Assembly (NCBI RefSeq): GCF_003289955.1 | Contig: NZ_QLZR01000003.1 | Span: forward strand, 1-64,000 | Direction: 5' to 3' | Source of the DNA: Planococcus halotolerans | GTDB lineage: Bacteria > Bacillota > Bacilli > Bacillales_A > Planococcaceae | Length of the DNA stretch: 64,000 nucleotides | Part shown: positions 45,288 to 54,916 of the stretch, piece by piece | How the letters are laid out: every line of letters starts with the position of its first letter | How positions within the stretch are numbered: position 1 is the stretch's first letter | The notes under the pieces: model-generated | Databases searched by the model: none | What the model was told of the DNA's origin: nothing | What the model saw: only the letters and a program-made list of their open reading frames with translations | Position numbers and translations under genes: made by a program

Positions 45288-45316
45288 AGCACCTTCGAAT
45301 TTGAAGGTGCTTTCTC
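45288..45316 (+). terminator. Terminator of the monosaccharide importer operon
   Basis: AGCACCTTC pairs with GAAGGTGCT and is followed by TTCTCC; moderate T-run. Confidence 0.7.
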
Positions 45317-45393
45317 CATCTCATAACGAGTATTGAGAATTTTCCATCAAGTGGTAAGATGAAATGAGTTTAAACACAAAAGGGGATTGAAAT

Positions 45394-46374
45394 GTGAGAA
45401 GAAAAGTCATCTTTGTCCTTTGCTCACTATGTGCTGTCCTTGGTTTTTTTACCGTCCTTTCAGTGAATAAAGTGCTGCATTCCGAATGGGAATTTCCCGA
45501 AACTGTTAAATCTGACAACGAGCGTTTCCGCGTCGTTGTCATCTCCCAGGAACTCGACACACCATTTTGGAAGTTGGTGGACGCAGGTGCTTCCAAGCAG
45601 GCAGAAAAGGAAGGTATCAGTCTCGAACTATGGGGCAGCTACAGCAAAAACCAGGAAGATTTCCTAAAACAAGTTGAAATTGCCCTTCATTCAAAAGTGG
45701 ACGGGATTATTGTCCAGGGGCTTGATACAAAAGAGTTTCAGCAATTGACCCGCATCAAGGCCGCTTCATATGGCATACCGATTATTACCGTCGCAAATGA
45801 TGTGCCTGTCGAGAAGAGCTTGCGGAAAACGTATGTTGGCTCAGATCATCATAGTGCAGGAAAGATGCTGATGGAAAAACTGGTCAGTGATATGGGTGAA
45901 CAAGGAGAAGTTGTGCTGCTTGGCGGCACAGATCTGGAATACAGCCAGCGTCTGCGCTTAAAGGGAATGGAAGACAGTCTCGAAAATTATCCAGACATCA
46001 TTTCGTTTTATGTGGAAAGCGGCTCTTCAGACGAAGAGGCTGCTGCTGCAACTCAAAAGGCGCTCAATGAACATCCCAATGTCGATGCTTTCTTTGTGCT
46101 CAATGTTCGCCAGGCTGGAACCGTCATGCAGGAAATCAGCAGGCGCACCGAGCTCGAGCCCTATTATATTTATTCATTCGATGACGGATCGGATGCTTCT
46201 GAACTTTTAACTGAAGGGAAACTGGATGGAATCATTGAACAATCGCCGGAACAGATGGGCGAAATGAGTGTCACTTTAATGATGCAATGGCTGCGCAACG
46301 AAGTGGTTCCCCTCGATTCGGAAGGCTATATTACGGATGTCCGGATTGTGGAAGGGAAGGACGTTTTGCCGTGA
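45394..46374 (+). CDS. Extracytoplasmic sugar-sensing protein (XylFII-like) of a three-component system
   Basis: 326 aa. One N-terminal membrane helix (VIFVLCSLCAVLGFFTVLSV) without a lipobox cysteine, then a Peripla_BP_4 sugar-binding domain (RVVVISQELDTPFWKLVDAGA, VDGIIVQGLDTKEF, VGSDHHSAGKMLMEKL, SFDDGSDASELL). It is membrane-anchored rather than a free binding protein, and is joined to a LytS kinase and a YesN regulator by overlaps. This is the composition of the XylFII-LytS-YesN xylose-sensing system described in Clostridium. The start is GTG 45394 with AAGGGG 8 bp upstream. Xylose as ligand is inferred from the neighbours. Confidence 0.85.
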   Translation: MRRKVIFVLCSLCAVLGFFTVLSVNKVLHSEWEFPETVKSDNERFRVVVISQELDTPFWKLVDAGASKQAEKEGISLELWGSYSKNQEDFLKQVEIALHSKVDGIIVQGLDTKEFQQLTRIKAASYGIPIITVANDVPVEKSLRKTYVGSDHHSAGKMLMEKLVSDMGEQGEVVLLGGTDLEYSQRLRLKGMEDSLENYPDIISFYVESGSSDEEAAAATQKALNEHPNVDAFFVLNVRQAGTVMQEISRRTELEPYYIYSFDDGSDASELLTEGKLDGIIEQSPEQMGEMSVTLMMQWLRNEVVPLDSEGYITDVRIVEGKDVLP

Positions 46375-47819
46375 ATACGATCCAAAAAAAGATTTGGATG
46401 CTTGCCGGTGTCGTAATCGTTATGATGTTCGCCATTTGGCTGATGCTTACTTTCTATAATCAGAAAATGCAGGACCAATACAATGATATCCTGCAGCGCT
46501 ATCTGCAGATGCATGAAGTATCTGATGCAAGCCAGCAAACCGTAACGAATTTAAATGATTATTTGACGGAGCCGACAGAACGGACCGCCAATAGATTGGA
46601 AAGAAGCCAGGAAAGGCTGCTGGATGCACAGGCTTCCATGCTCGAATTGCGTAATGCGGAAAATGAATTTACCTTGACCAATTACAGCAATATGATTGAA
46701 AGCTTTAATGAAACAGTGGACCGGTCTGTTGCTTTTAGTGAACAGGCAGAGAACGAAACCGCATTAACGGAATTTACAGAGGCCAATCGCATCTCGATCT
46801 ATATTTCCGAAATGACCTTATCCATTTTCAATTCTGAACTTAAAACTTACGAACGGTTTTACCGTGACATTATCCGGCAATCGGAAGACCTCGACACAAT
46901 GGGGGTATTGCTGTTATCGCTTACCAGCATTCTGCTGCTGTTGTTTACATATTTGTTTTCACTCAGTATCACAAAGCCTGTCCACCAATTGACGAAAGCA
47001 GCGAATGAGTTGGCGAACGGACGGTTCGATCAGCCGATCCGAGTGGATTCAAATGATGAAATTTCATTTTTGGCAAAAACCTTCGACCATATGAGGATCA
47101 ATATCAATAAACTTATTCTCGAAATCCAGCAGAAGGCCCAAGTGGAAAGCGAATTGCAGGAAAGTAAATTGCTGTTGCAGCAAAGCCAGATGCGCCATCT
47201 GCAAAGCCAGATAAATCCCCATTTTTTGTTCAATACATTAAATACTTTGTCGAAGAAAGCCTATTTGGATGGAGCGGAAGAGACGAGTGATTTGCTGGTC
47301 AGTGTAGCAGGATTGCTCCGCTATAATTTAAAGCGGATGGATCATACGGTGACAGTGCAGGAAGAGGCATATGTTTTGAAGCAATATATGGAAATCCAGA
47401 AAGCCCGCTTCAGCGATAGGCTGAACTTTCATATTGAACTTGATGAATCGGCATTATTGTACCAGATGCCCAGTCTGACGCTTCAGCCGCTTATCGAAAA
47501 TGCGGTAATTCACGGCATTGAACCGAAAGAGGAAGACGGAAGGATATGGTTCCGAATTAAAGACGTTGAAGGAAATGTCTTTATTGAAATTGAAGACAAC
47601 GGCAAGGGAATGGATGATGCCAAGAAAAAAGCATTGCTGGAAGGCAGCATCAGTCCGCAGGAAGGGCATTCGACAGGCATCGGCTTCGCAAATGTCGTCA
47701 AGCGGCTGCAATTGTTTTACGGCCGTGAAGATGTGGTCATTATCGAAAGTACACCAGGGAGAGGAACGAAAATCATCTTGAAATTGCCAAAAGTAATGGA
47801 GGTTGAAAATTATGTTTAA
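46371..47819 (+). CDS. LytS/YesM-type sensor histidine kinase
   Basis: 482 aa. Two membrane helices (about 9-28 and 177-203) flank a ~150-residue extracytoplasmic helical domain. A HAMP domain follows (SITKPVHQLTKAANELANGRFDQPI). The His_kinase domain has H284 in SQINPHFLFNTLN, and a HATPase domain follows with LQPLIENAVIHGI and GIGFANVVKRL. GTG 46371 overlaps the previous stop codon (GTGA). It should receive the sugar signal from the XylFII-like protein and phosphorylate the YesN-type regulator that follows. Confidence 0.92.
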   Translation: MNTIQKKIWMLAGVVIVMMFAIWLMLTFYNQKMQDQYNDILQRYLQMHEVSDASQQTVTNLNDYLTEPTERTANRLERSQERLLDAQASMLELRNAENEFTLTNYSNMIESFNETVDRSVAFSEQAENETALTEFTEANRISIYISEMTLSIFNSELKTYERFYRDIIRQSEDLDTMGVLLLSLTSILLLLFTYLFSLSITKPVHQLTKAANELANGRFDQPIRVDSNDEISFLAKTFDHMRININKLILEIQQKAQVESELQESKLLLQQSQMRHLQSQINPHFLFNTLNTLSKKAYLDGAEETSDLLVSVAGLLRYNLKRMDHTVTVQEEAYVLKQYMEIQKARFSDRLNFHIELDESALLYQMPSLTLQPLIENAVIHGIEPKEEDGRIWFRIKDVEGNVFIEIEDNGKGMDDAKKKALLEGSISPQEGHSTGIGFANVVKRLQLFYGREDVVIIESTPGRGTKIILKLPKVMEVENYV

Positions 47820-49365
47820 ACTCCTGCTCGTTGATGATGAACCGGTTGAACGTGATGGTATGCAGGCCATTCTTCAGCATGCATTTCAGGAAATTGAGAT
47901 TAAACAGGCGAAAACCGGGAAGATGGCTGTTGAAATAGCGGCCAAGTGGAAGCCGGATATCATCTTTATGGATATCATGATGCCTACAATGAGCGGTTTG
48001 GAAGCAATCGAGGAAATAAAACGGACCAACAATGATATTGAGTTTGTTATGATGACAGCTTTTGACACCTTCGATTATGCGAGGCAAGCTCTAAAACTCG
48101 GGGTCAAAGACTATTTGCTGAAGCCGAGCAAAGCGAGTGAAATTGTCGCCACTACTGATAAACTTTTCGCCCAGTTGAGACAGAAAGTAAAGGAAACAGC
48201 GGAGCGCCGGCAGGAACAAGGCGCGCTTCAAAAAGCACTGGCGATTGTTGAAACGGATATCGTCACCCAATTGTTATTCGATCATGTCCATGAAATGCAC
48301 ATTGATTTGCTTGTTGAAATGCTGGATACCCAACCGGCAGAAGAAAAATTTGTCATGACGCTCCTTGTCCCGGAAAGCGCGGAACAAGTTTATGTGAATA
48401 TCAAAGAGCGAATCAGCAATGGCAACAGTGTCTGGATGGGTGCTTGCTACGGCAATCATTTGCCGCTCATCGTTTTTCGGAATCCGGTTCACTCTTTCCG
48501 TTCACAGGCAATTACGCTCGCCAAAGAAATTCTGGCGGTAACAGGAAGACAGGAAGGCTGGTTTATAGGCATCGGCACAGTCTGCCATTCGCTGGATGAC
48601 ATCCGCACTTCTTACCAGAAATCCTTGGTCGCCATGCTGGATATCAAAGTTCCTTCACGCTACCGTTTTTATTCGGGAGAATTGGAGCCTATCAAAGAAG
48701 ATGTACCGGCGTTTATCAAACAGCAGGAAAAACGCCTGGCGGATTTTGTGCGGCTCGGTGAATGGGAAGCAGTCGAAGCACTTGTGGTTGATCTTATCCG
48801 ACAGCTGGAGCATACCGGCGAAAAAGTGTTGCGGACGCAGCAGCGTTCGCTTGAATTTCTATGGTTAACGACGCGTATCATGGAGGAAATCGGGATAGAA
48901 GCGGAAGCGCCGTTCTACTCGGTTCCTGCAAAGGACCATCGGCAATTGATCTCGGAAACATTGGAATTGATTCAAGGCTTGAAAAAAGTTTATATGAGCC
49001 ATTACAGCCGGCTTGAAGTCGACAAGATCCATAGAATCAAACAATTTATCACCGATCATTCGCATGAAGACATCTCACTTGATGCGCTTGCACGGCAAGT
49101 GGATCTAAGTCCGATTTACATCAGCAAAATGTTCAAGGAGAAAGTCGGCATCAATTACATCGATTTTCTGACAGAATGCCGGATTGAAAAAGCTAAAAAG
49201 CTCTTGGCCAATCCTGAAAAAAGTCTGAAAGCAATTTCGCTCGAAGTCGGTTATCACGAACCAAACTATTTCAGCAAAGTGTTCAGGAAAATGAATGATT
49301 TATCTCCGACAGAATACCGTATGACATTATTGAATGCAGGAAAAACGGAGGAAGTTGGATCATGA
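47812..49365 (+). CDS. YesN/AraC-type two-component response regulator
   Basis: 517 aa. Receiver domain 1-120 with VDDEP, phospho-acceptor D54 in IIFMDIMMP and K in LLKPS. A middle region of about 290 residues has no known motif. The C-terminal AraC DNA-binding domain (about 410-510) reads HEDISLDALARQVDLSPIYISKMFKEKVGINYIDFLTECRIEKAKKLL and VGYHEPNYFSKVFRKMNDLSPTEYR. ATG 47812 has GGAGG nine bases upstream; a TTG at 47803 is in frame. Likely activates the importer promoter near 41140. Confidence 0.92.
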   Translation: MFKLLLVDDEPVERDGMQAILQHAFQEIEIKQAKTGKMAVEIAAKWKPDIIFMDIMMPTMSGLEAIEEIKRTNNDIEFVMMTAFDTFDYARQALKLGVKDYLLKPSKASEIVATTDKLFAQLRQKVKETAERRQEQGALQKALAIVETDIVTQLLFDHVHEMHIDLLVEMLDTQPAEEKFVMTLLVPESAEQVYVNIKERISNGNSVWMGACYGNHLPLIVFRNPVHSFRSQAITLAKEILAVTGRQEGWFIGIGTVCHSLDDIRTSYQKSLVAMLDIKVPSRYRFYSGELEPIKEDVPAFIKQQEKRLADFVRLGEWEAVEALVVDLIRQLEHTGEKVLRTQQRSLEFLWLTTRIMEEIGIEAEAPFYSVPAKDHRQLISETLELIQGLKKVYMSHYSRLEVDKIHRIKQFITDHSHEDISLDALARQVDLSPIYISKMFKEKVGINYIDFLTECRIEKAKKLLANPEKSLKAISLEVGYHEPNYFSKVFRKMNDLSPTEYRMTLLNAGKTEEVGS

Positions 49366-50420
49366 AGCCGCTGACCAGGATACTGTTGCTGCTGATTCTT
49401 GGTATTTTGCTTGTTGCCTGCCGCGACACCGTTGAGGTTCCGGAAAAGGCTGTATTTAAAGAGGATAATTTACCGGAAAGTAATGAACCGCTGAAAATCG
49501 GCTTTGCCATGGATACGCTGAAAGAAGAACGCTGGCTGAAAGACCGCAAGCTGTTCCAGGAGGCCATCGAGTCGCACGGTCTGGAAGTGGAAATCAGGGC
49601 AGCGAACGGAGATGATGCGCTGCAGATTGCTCAGGCGGAAGAAATGATCCAGCAAGGCATCGACCTTCTCGTTATTGTGCCCCACAATGCTGAAGCGACG
49701 GCTGCGATTGTCCACAAAGCCCATGGTGCAGGCATAAAAGTCATCGCATATGATCGGCTTGTGAAAAATGCCGATATCGATTTATACGTCTCTTTTGACA
49801 ATGAAAGAGTGGGCGAGCTTCAGGCAGAAGAAATGCTGAAGCGTGTTCCTAAGGGCAATTATGTCTATATCGGCGGCGCCCCGACCGACAATAACGCCCA
49901 TCTGCTGAAAAAAGGAGTTTTCAATGTGCTGCAGCCGGCAATCGACCGCGGTGATATCCGAATCATCTATGACCAGTGGACAGCAGATTGGGCGCCGGAA
50001 GCGGCTTATGCTCATATGTCAGAAGCTCTGAACATCAATGACAATCAAATCGATGCAGTCATCGCAGCCAATGACGCGACTGCTGGCGGAGTGGTTGAAG
50101 CATTGGACAACCAAGGGCTTGCCGGAACGATTCCAGTCGCCGGACAGGATGCAGAACTTGCGGCAGTTCGGCGTATCGTTGATGGAACTCAAATGATGAC
50201 CGTCTATAAGCCTATTCAAAATTTGTCCGAACGAGTGGCGGCTTTGGCCATTCACCTGGCAAATAACAACGAGTTTAAGCCGACCGTCAGCATCAACAAC
50301 GGAAAAAGCGAAGTGCCTTCCGTGCTGTTGGAACCGATTGCTGTCACTGCTGATAATCTTAAAGAAGTCATCATTGCCGATGAATTCCATACGGAAGAAG
50401 AAGTTTACGGAAAAGAGTGA
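49362..50420 (+). CDS. xylF: D-xylose-binding lipoprotein (XylF-like), last gene of the sensor cluster
   Basis: 352 aa. Signal peptide ending in lipobox LLVAC. LKIGFAMDTLKEERWLKDRKLFQEA, GIDLLVIVPHNAEATAAIVHKAHGAGIKVIAYDRLVKNADIDLYVSFDNERVGELQAEEML and GGAPTDNNAHLLKKGVFNVLQP resemble E. coli XylF more closely than the ChvE-like protein at 41188 does. It overlaps the yesN stop (ATGA), so it is made with the sensor proteins. It may feed xylose to the MmsAB-type importer or act with the sensor. Confidence 0.88.
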   Translation: MKPLTRILLLLILGILLVACRDTVEVPEKAVFKEDNLPESNEPLKIGFAMDTLKEERWLKDRKLFQEAIESHGLEVEIRAANGDDALQIAQAEEMIQQGIDLLVIVPHNAEATAAIVHKAHGAGIKVIAYDRLVKNADIDLYVSFDNERVGELQAEEMLKRVPKGNYVYIGGAPTDNNAHLLKKGVFNVLQPAIDRGDIRIIYDQWTADWAPEAAYAHMSEALNINDNQIDAVIAANDATAGGVVEALDNQGLAGTIPVAGQDAELAAVRRIVDGTQMMTVYKPIQNLSERVAALAIHLANNNEFKPTVSINNGKSEVPSVLLEPIAVTADNLKEVIIADEFHTEEEVYGKE

Positions 50421-50589
50421 ACCTTAGCATCTGCTGGGGCTTTTCTTTATGGATTTTGTCTCTGTGTATACGGACTCGACAAAAAATGCCGCTGCGCAAA
50501 TAAAACCGAATCTGCGCAAACAAACCATTCCTGCCCGTCGCATCCAGCGTGCTAAACTAGTAGCAACTTGAAAAAAAGGCGGGAAACTC

Positions 50590-51594
50590 ATGATTTCATT
50601 AAGCATTCTGGATTATTCGCCGATTGATGAAGGATCAACGGCAGGAGAAGCGCTGCAGCAGACGACCCGGCTCGCACAATTGGCCGAAAAGATCGGCTAT
50701 AAGCGCTTTTGGGTGGCTGAGCATCACCAGGTGTTTTCGGTGGCGGGCAGTTCACCGGAAATGCTGATGATGCATCTGGCCGGCGCGACACAAAATATAC
50801 GCATCGGATCCGGCGGCGTCATGCTGCCGCATTACAGTTCCTATAAAGTGGCGGAAAACTTCCGGCTGATGGAGGCGCTGCATCCCGGCCGCATCGACCT
50901 TGGCATCGGGCGTTCGCGCAGTTACCGTTTGGTCAATAAAGCATTGAACGAGTCGAAAGGGATTCCGGTTTCCTATGAACAGCAAATCGCTGATATCCAA
51001 AAATATTTTACGGACGATACCGAATCGGAACATCGCTTCCAAAAACTGCGCGTCACTCCAGTTAGCGGAACGGCACCTGAAATGTGGGTGCTCGGTACGG
51101 GGGAAGGCAGTGTGAAAGTAGCGGCAGAAGCGGGGGCAGCATATGCCTATGCCCATTTCGCGAAACCATTGAAGTCGAGTGCTCAGTTAATCGAGTCGTA
51201 TAAAAAACAATTCCAGCCATCCAAATTGCTGGATGCTCCGAAAGCGATGGTCTGTGTTTTTGCGGTTGTCGGGGAGACGGAAGAAGAAGCGGAGGACTTG
51301 GCGAAAGCCTTTGACCTATGGCTGCTGTTCGTCGAGTCGGATACACCGCCGCCATATTATCCGTCTGTCGAAACTGCCAAACAGCGCGGCTTCAGTGCAA
51401 GTGAACTGGAGAAAGTCGAACGCAACCGGAAACGCATGCTGATCGGCACACCCAAACAGGTGAAGCAGCAAATCGAAGAAATTGCGGATGCATATCAGAC
51501 AGACGAAGTTCTGGTCATCCCGAATGTATCCGGTGAAGACAGCCGGATGAAAGAAATCCGCCTATTGGCTGAGGTATTTGGATTGGAAGGATAA
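50590..51594 (+). CDS. Luciferase-like flavin monooxygenase (LLM class, MsnO8-like)
   Basis: 334 aa bacterial-luciferase TIM barrel (PF00296). ISLSILDYSPIDEGSTAGEALQQTTRLAQLAEKIGYKRFWVAEHH opens the fold. IRIGSGGVMLPHYSSYKVAENFRLMEALHPGRIDLGIGRS, GTGEGSVKVAAEAG and a C-terminal GTPKQVKQQIEEIA follow. The family uses FMNH2 or F420; Firmicute members such as YwcH and YvbT use FMN. Substrate unknown. GCGGGAAACTC precedes the ATG. Not evidently part of the xylose operons. Confidence 0.88.
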   Translation: MISLSILDYSPIDEGSTAGEALQQTTRLAQLAEKIGYKRFWVAEHHQVFSVAGSSPEMLMMHLAGATQNIRIGSGGVMLPHYSSYKVAENFRLMEALHPGRIDLGIGRSRSYRLVNKALNESKGIPVSYEQQIADIQKYFTDDTESEHRFQKLRVTPVSGTAPEMWVLGTGEGSVKVAAEAGAAYAYAHFAKPLKSSAQLIESYKKQFQPSKLLDAPKAMVCVFAVVGETEEEAEDLAKAFDLWLLFVESDTPPPYYPSVETAKQRGFSASELEKVERNRKRMLIGTPKQVKQQIEEIADAYQTDEVLVIPNVSGEDSRMKEIRLLAEVFGLEG

Positions 51595-51598
51595 ATTG

Positions 51599-51638
51599 AA
51601 AGCCTCGTGAAAGCAGATTTGCTTTCACGAGGCTTTCT
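51599..51638. terminator. Bidirectional terminator
   Basis: GAAAGCCTCGTGAAAGC pairs with GCTTTCACGAGGCTTTC. Lies between the monooxygenase gene and the convergent beta-xylosidase gene. Confidence 0.92.
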
Positions 51639-51646
51639 TGTGTCTG

Positions 51647-53257
51647 TTATTTATTTTCTTTATAGATAAAATAATCGAAATCAGCAGCTAATCCTGCTCC
51701 GGATGTATCCTGGCATTGCATGCCAACGAATGCGCCGGTGAAGAAACCGCCGCCCTGGATGTAATCATCCGATAATTTATGCGACTGGAATTTGACCGGG
51801 ATCAAGGTCCAGTTTTCACCGTCAAAGGAGTAGGAATACTGATAAATGCCGGTTTTGACATCGACTCGTATATGCACGTAATCGACGTGGTCAGGCACTA
51901 CGATTTCTTCGCCTTGAAGCGGCTGGTCGTAATCGGTATTATCGCAAACCGTCAATTCGAGGATGCGTCCCTTTTCTTCATTCCATGAAATCTGGAGGGC
52001 CGTCCAGTTTTCGGTGTTGTAGTAATTGACGAGCCCTGCGCCTTGCTGGAACGTCGTCGGGTTGAACGCGACTTTCGTTTCAGCTGTGAAGTTGAAATGC
52101 TGCCAGCGGCGTGCGACAAAGGCTTGTGTGAATTTCGATGTCAGCGATTCCCGTCCATGGATGCGCAGGTGACCCGGATTATCCTTCAGCGATACGATTT
52201 CTTCGCCGAGCGGGATGCGCAAAGTTTGGAAATGTGCGTTCAATTGTTCGGAATCGAAATCGTCTTTTTCCGGGAAATCTTCATCCCATACATGTTCTTC
52301 GATTGCCGGTCCTTCGATTTCAAGTGAAGGCTGGTTGCCGCCGACGACATATGGCCAATCGTTTTTCCACTCAAGCCGCTGGATCGCTGTTTCACGTCCG
52401 AGCGGACAGAAACCGCGCGGATCGAGCAACGCCTGATCTTCCTGCGGCAGCGGGCGGCCAGTCAGGTGGACAAGGAACCATTCGTCGGTATGCGTCTGGA
52501 CGATGGAAGCATGCCCCGCTTTTTGCAACGGATTCCGCGGATAAGGGAACGACGTGATCAACGGGTTTTCCGGATGTACTTCATACGGGCCGTCAATCGT
52601 TTTCGACCGGGCGATCGTCGCCTGGTGATCGTATTTCGTACCGCCTTCTGCGGTCAATAAATAATAATACTCGCCGATTTTATAAAGATGAGGCGCTTCC
52701 GTCAATTTGATGTCGGTGCCTTTGAAGATGATTTTTGATTCGCCTACAAGTTTGCGCTGCTCAGGATCGAATTCCTGCAGCACGATGCCGTAGAAATTAT
52801 GATGTCCTTTGCGGTGGTCCCAATACATATTGACGAAATATTTCTTGCCGGACTCGTCATGGAACAGGGAAGGGTCGAAACCTGAACTGTTCAAGTAAGA
52901 AGGTTCAGACCAGTCGCCGTCGATGGTATCGCAGGTCACCAGGTAATTATGGCAATCTTTCCAGCGTCCTTCTGTCACTTTGACATCAGTGTAGATCAGC
53001 CAAAATTGCCCGTCGCTGTAGGATAGAGCGGGAGCCCAGACACCGCCTGAGTTCGGATTGCCCATCATATTCAATTGGCTGACACGGTTAAGCGGGCGTG
53101 ATGCAAGCCGCCAGTTTTTCAGATCTTTGGAATGATAGATGCCGACGCCGGGGAACCATTCAAAAGTGGAAACGGCTATGTAATAATCTTCCCCTACGCG
53201 GCAGATGCTTGGGTCGGGATTGAATCCGGGCAAAATCGGGTTAAGAATTTTCGTCAA
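51647..53257 (-). CDS. xynB: Beta-xylosidase, glycoside hydrolase family 43
   Basis: 536 aa, the length of GH43 subfamily 11 exo-xylosidases. The five-bladed propeller holds base D15 (FNPDPS), D128 ([10 protein letters not shown]) and acid E187 (LTEAPHLYK), the same positions as in the well-studied Geobacillus XynB3. The C-terminal ~200 residues form the beta-sandwich (GH43_C2) that closes the active site. No signal peptide, so it cuts imported xylo-oligosaccharides to xylose in the cytoplasm. Start is TTG with AAAGGATGG upstream. Downstream of xylR on the same strand. Confidence 0.95.
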   Translation of the reverse strand: MTKILNPILPGFNPDPSICRVGEDYYIAVSTFEWFPGVGIYHSKDLKNWRLASRPLNRVSQLNMMGNPNSGGVWAPALSYSDGQFWLIYTDVKVTEGRWKDCHNYLVTCDTIDGDWSEPSYLNSSGFDPSLFHDESGKKYFVNMYWDHRKGHHNFYGIVLQEFDPEQRKLVGESKIIFKGTDIKLTEAPHLYKIGEYYYLLTAEGGTKYDHQATIARSKTIDGPYEVHPENPLITSFPYPRNPLQKAGHASIVQTHTDEWFLVHLTGRPLPQEDQALLDPRGFCPLGRETAIQRLEWKNDWPYVVGGNQPSLEIEGPAIEEHVWDEDFPEKDDFDSEQLNAHFQTLRIPLGEEIVSLKDNPGHLRIHGRESLTSKFTQAFVARRWQHFNFTAETKVAFNPTTFQQGAGLVNYYNTENWTALQISWNEEKGRILELTVCDNTDYDQPLQGEEIVVPDHVDYVHIRVDVKTGIYQYSYSFDGENWTLIPVKFQSHKLSDDYIQGGGFFTGAFVGMQCQDTSGAGLAADFDYFIYKENK

Positions 53258-53288
53258 AATAATCCATCCTTTGCAGTATATTTTTGCG

Positions 53289-53302
53289 TGTAAGTGCTTA
53301 CA
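53289..53302. promoter_or_regulatory. cre-like palindrome before xynB
   Basis: TGTAAGTGCTTACA is a near-perfect palindrome that differs from the cre pattern only at the central C (T here). It is 32 bp before the xynB start. Confidence 0.5.
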
Positions 53303-53338
53303 ATTTTCCGGCCGGAAAAAGTCCGGCAGCGGGCCAGC

Positions 53339-54547
53339 TTAGACAGTGAGGACGTTCTTCTGGCGGATGCTGACCTGCAGGAAATTTTCGATTGAAAAAG
53401 CGGCCACGCCAAGTGCTGTCGAGAACGTGGACAGTTCTGAGAATTTGATCTCCAAATTATTTTTCTGGAACCAGAGCGCCTGGTTGGCGACCCGGTTATT
53501 CAAGGGCTGTTCCAATAATTCTTTTGCGGATGCCAGCCGGTTGCCGATAATAACCTGCTGTGGATTGAACGTATTGATGATATTATTGATGCCGACGCCT
53601 AAATAATCACCTGTTTGTTCAAATAAGGCGATGACGTCTCTATTGCCGCCTGCAGCCAATGCCTGCAGGTTGGTCAAATCGAATTCTTCGTGATCGGCAA
53701 GCGGCAAGCCCATCGGTTCAGCCCGCGTGATCAAAGCCTGTTCGGACGCATACAGTTCCCAGCAGCCTTTATTGCCGCAGCGGCAGGTTTCGCCGTCGAT
53801 CTGGATGGTCATATGGCCAAGTTCACCCGAAAAACCATTTGACCCTTTATAAAGTTCGCCGTTCAGGATCAATCCGACGCCGATACCGATGCCGGCGCTC
53901 ACGTAAACTATATTATCGCATTCGGTTCCGGCTCCGAATTTCTTCTCGCCATAGGCGCCGGCGTTCGCTTCGTTTTCGATGATGACAGGCAAGCCGTACT
54001 GTTCTTCCAGAATCGCTTGGAGATTCAAGTTTTTCCAGTTCAAGTTCGGAGCCAGCAGGATATTGCCGTCGTTATCGACGATTCCCGGTACGCCAACCCC
54101 GATGCCGATGATGCCGTGCGGACTCGGTGGAGCAGAAGCCTGCAGATAATCGATGACTGCAAACATTTTCGTTTCGATCTCTTCATATGAAAGATCTTTG
54201 AAAGTGACTTCTTTTTTCAGGACGATATTGCCGCTCAGGTCGGTCAGGATGCCAAGCAGGTAATTGACACCGATATCGATGCCGATCGAATGGCCGGCCG
54301 TTTCATTGAACAAGAGCATGACCGGGCGCCTGCCGCCACTTGAAACGCCGGGACCGGATTCGTAAATCAGATGATCCTCCAGCAGATCATTGACCAAAGA
54401 GGAAACTGTCCCTTTATTCAGGCCGACTTCGCTGGCGACAGACGCCCTAGAAATCGGGGAGCAATCGATGATCTTATTGAGGACCAACGATTTATTTCCT
54501 TCTTTAACTACATGATGATTAAAAGTCCTGGTTACCACGGTTTTCAT
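53339..54547 (-). CDS. xylR: XylR-type ROK-family xylose repressor
   Basis: 402 aa. N-terminal MarR-like winged helix (IDCSPISRASVASEVGLNKGTVSSLVNDLLEDHLI), then the ROK sugar-kinase-like domain: GIDIGVNYLLGILTDLSG, GVGVPGIVDNDG, NEANAGAYGEKKFG, GELGHMTIQIDGETCRCGNKGCWE (zinc-binding Cys/His set). Represses xyl genes until xylose binds. Upstream of xynB, divergent from the oligosaccharide importer; its likely operators are described at 54812 and 59203. Confidence 0.93.
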   Translation of the reverse strand: MKTVVTRTFNHHVVKEGNKSLVLNKIIDCSPISRASVASEVGLNKGTVSSLVNDLLEDHLIYESGPGVSSGGRRPVMLLFNETAGHSIGIDIGVNYLLGILTDLSGNIVLKKEVTFKDLSYEEIETKMFAVIDYLQASAPPSPHGIIGIGVGVPGIVDNDGNILLAPNLNWKNLNLQAILEEQYGLPVIIENEANAGAYGEKKFGAGTECDNIVYVSAGIGIGVGLILNGELYKGSNGFSGELGHMTIQIDGETCRCGNKGCWELYASEQALITRAEPMGLPLADHEEFDLTNLQALAAGGNRDVIALFEQTGDYLGVGINNIINTFNPQQVIIGNRLASAKELLEQPLNNRVANQALWFQKNNLEIKFSELSTFSTALGVAAFSIENFLQVSIRQKNVLTV

Positions 54548-54597
54548 CAGCTTCAGCTCTTTCTCTGTTTTTATTTCTATTCTAACAAATTAAACCT

Positions 54598-54632
54598 GTT
54601 ATTTAAGTTGAATAAACAATAATTTAAATAAC
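54598..54632. promoter_or_regulatory. Inverted repeat upstream of xylR
   Basis: GTTATTTAA and TTAAATAAC are exact inverted repeats separated by 17 bp, 51 bp before the xylR start. It may be part of xylR control. The sequence from here to 54811 shows only weak hairpins and no gene. Confidence 0.4.
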
Positions 54633-54811
54633 ATTTTTCCCGTCCGACACAGAAATTTCTTTGGCAGGGAAGCAGGAAATACCAAAAAATTATTTTTCAA
54701 CTCAAGAATAATATTTTCGCCTGAATACAGAAAGCCTTCGCCAATCGGCGTGGCTAAAGGGTTTCTCAGAAATTATTACAGGTTTATGGCTTCATTATAC
54801 CTCAAATAAAA

Positions 54812-54837
54812 ACTTTGTTCATCTACTAGACTAACTA
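54812..54837. promoter_or_regulatory. Candidate XylR operator before the oligosaccharide importer
   Basis: The 26-bp segment starting ACTTTGTTCATCTA matches the one before xylA (59203-59228) at 21 of 26 positions, both with a GTT-to-AAC inverted-repeat character. It overlaps the -35 place of a promoter with -10 TACAAT (54850-54855). Confidence 0.65.
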
Positions 54838-54854
54838 GGAATCATTTGATACAA

Positions 54855-54868
54855 TGAAAACGCATACA
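54855..54868. promoter_or_regulatory. cre site before the oligosaccharide importer
   Basis: TGAAAACGCATACA fits TGWNANCGNTNWCA with one mismatch. It begins at the last base of the -10 hexamer, so CcpA binding would block initiation. Confidence 0.6.
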
Positions 54869-54916
54869 ACAATCAGAAAATTGTTGTAACTACAAACTCA
54901 CTAGGGGGAGAAAAAA

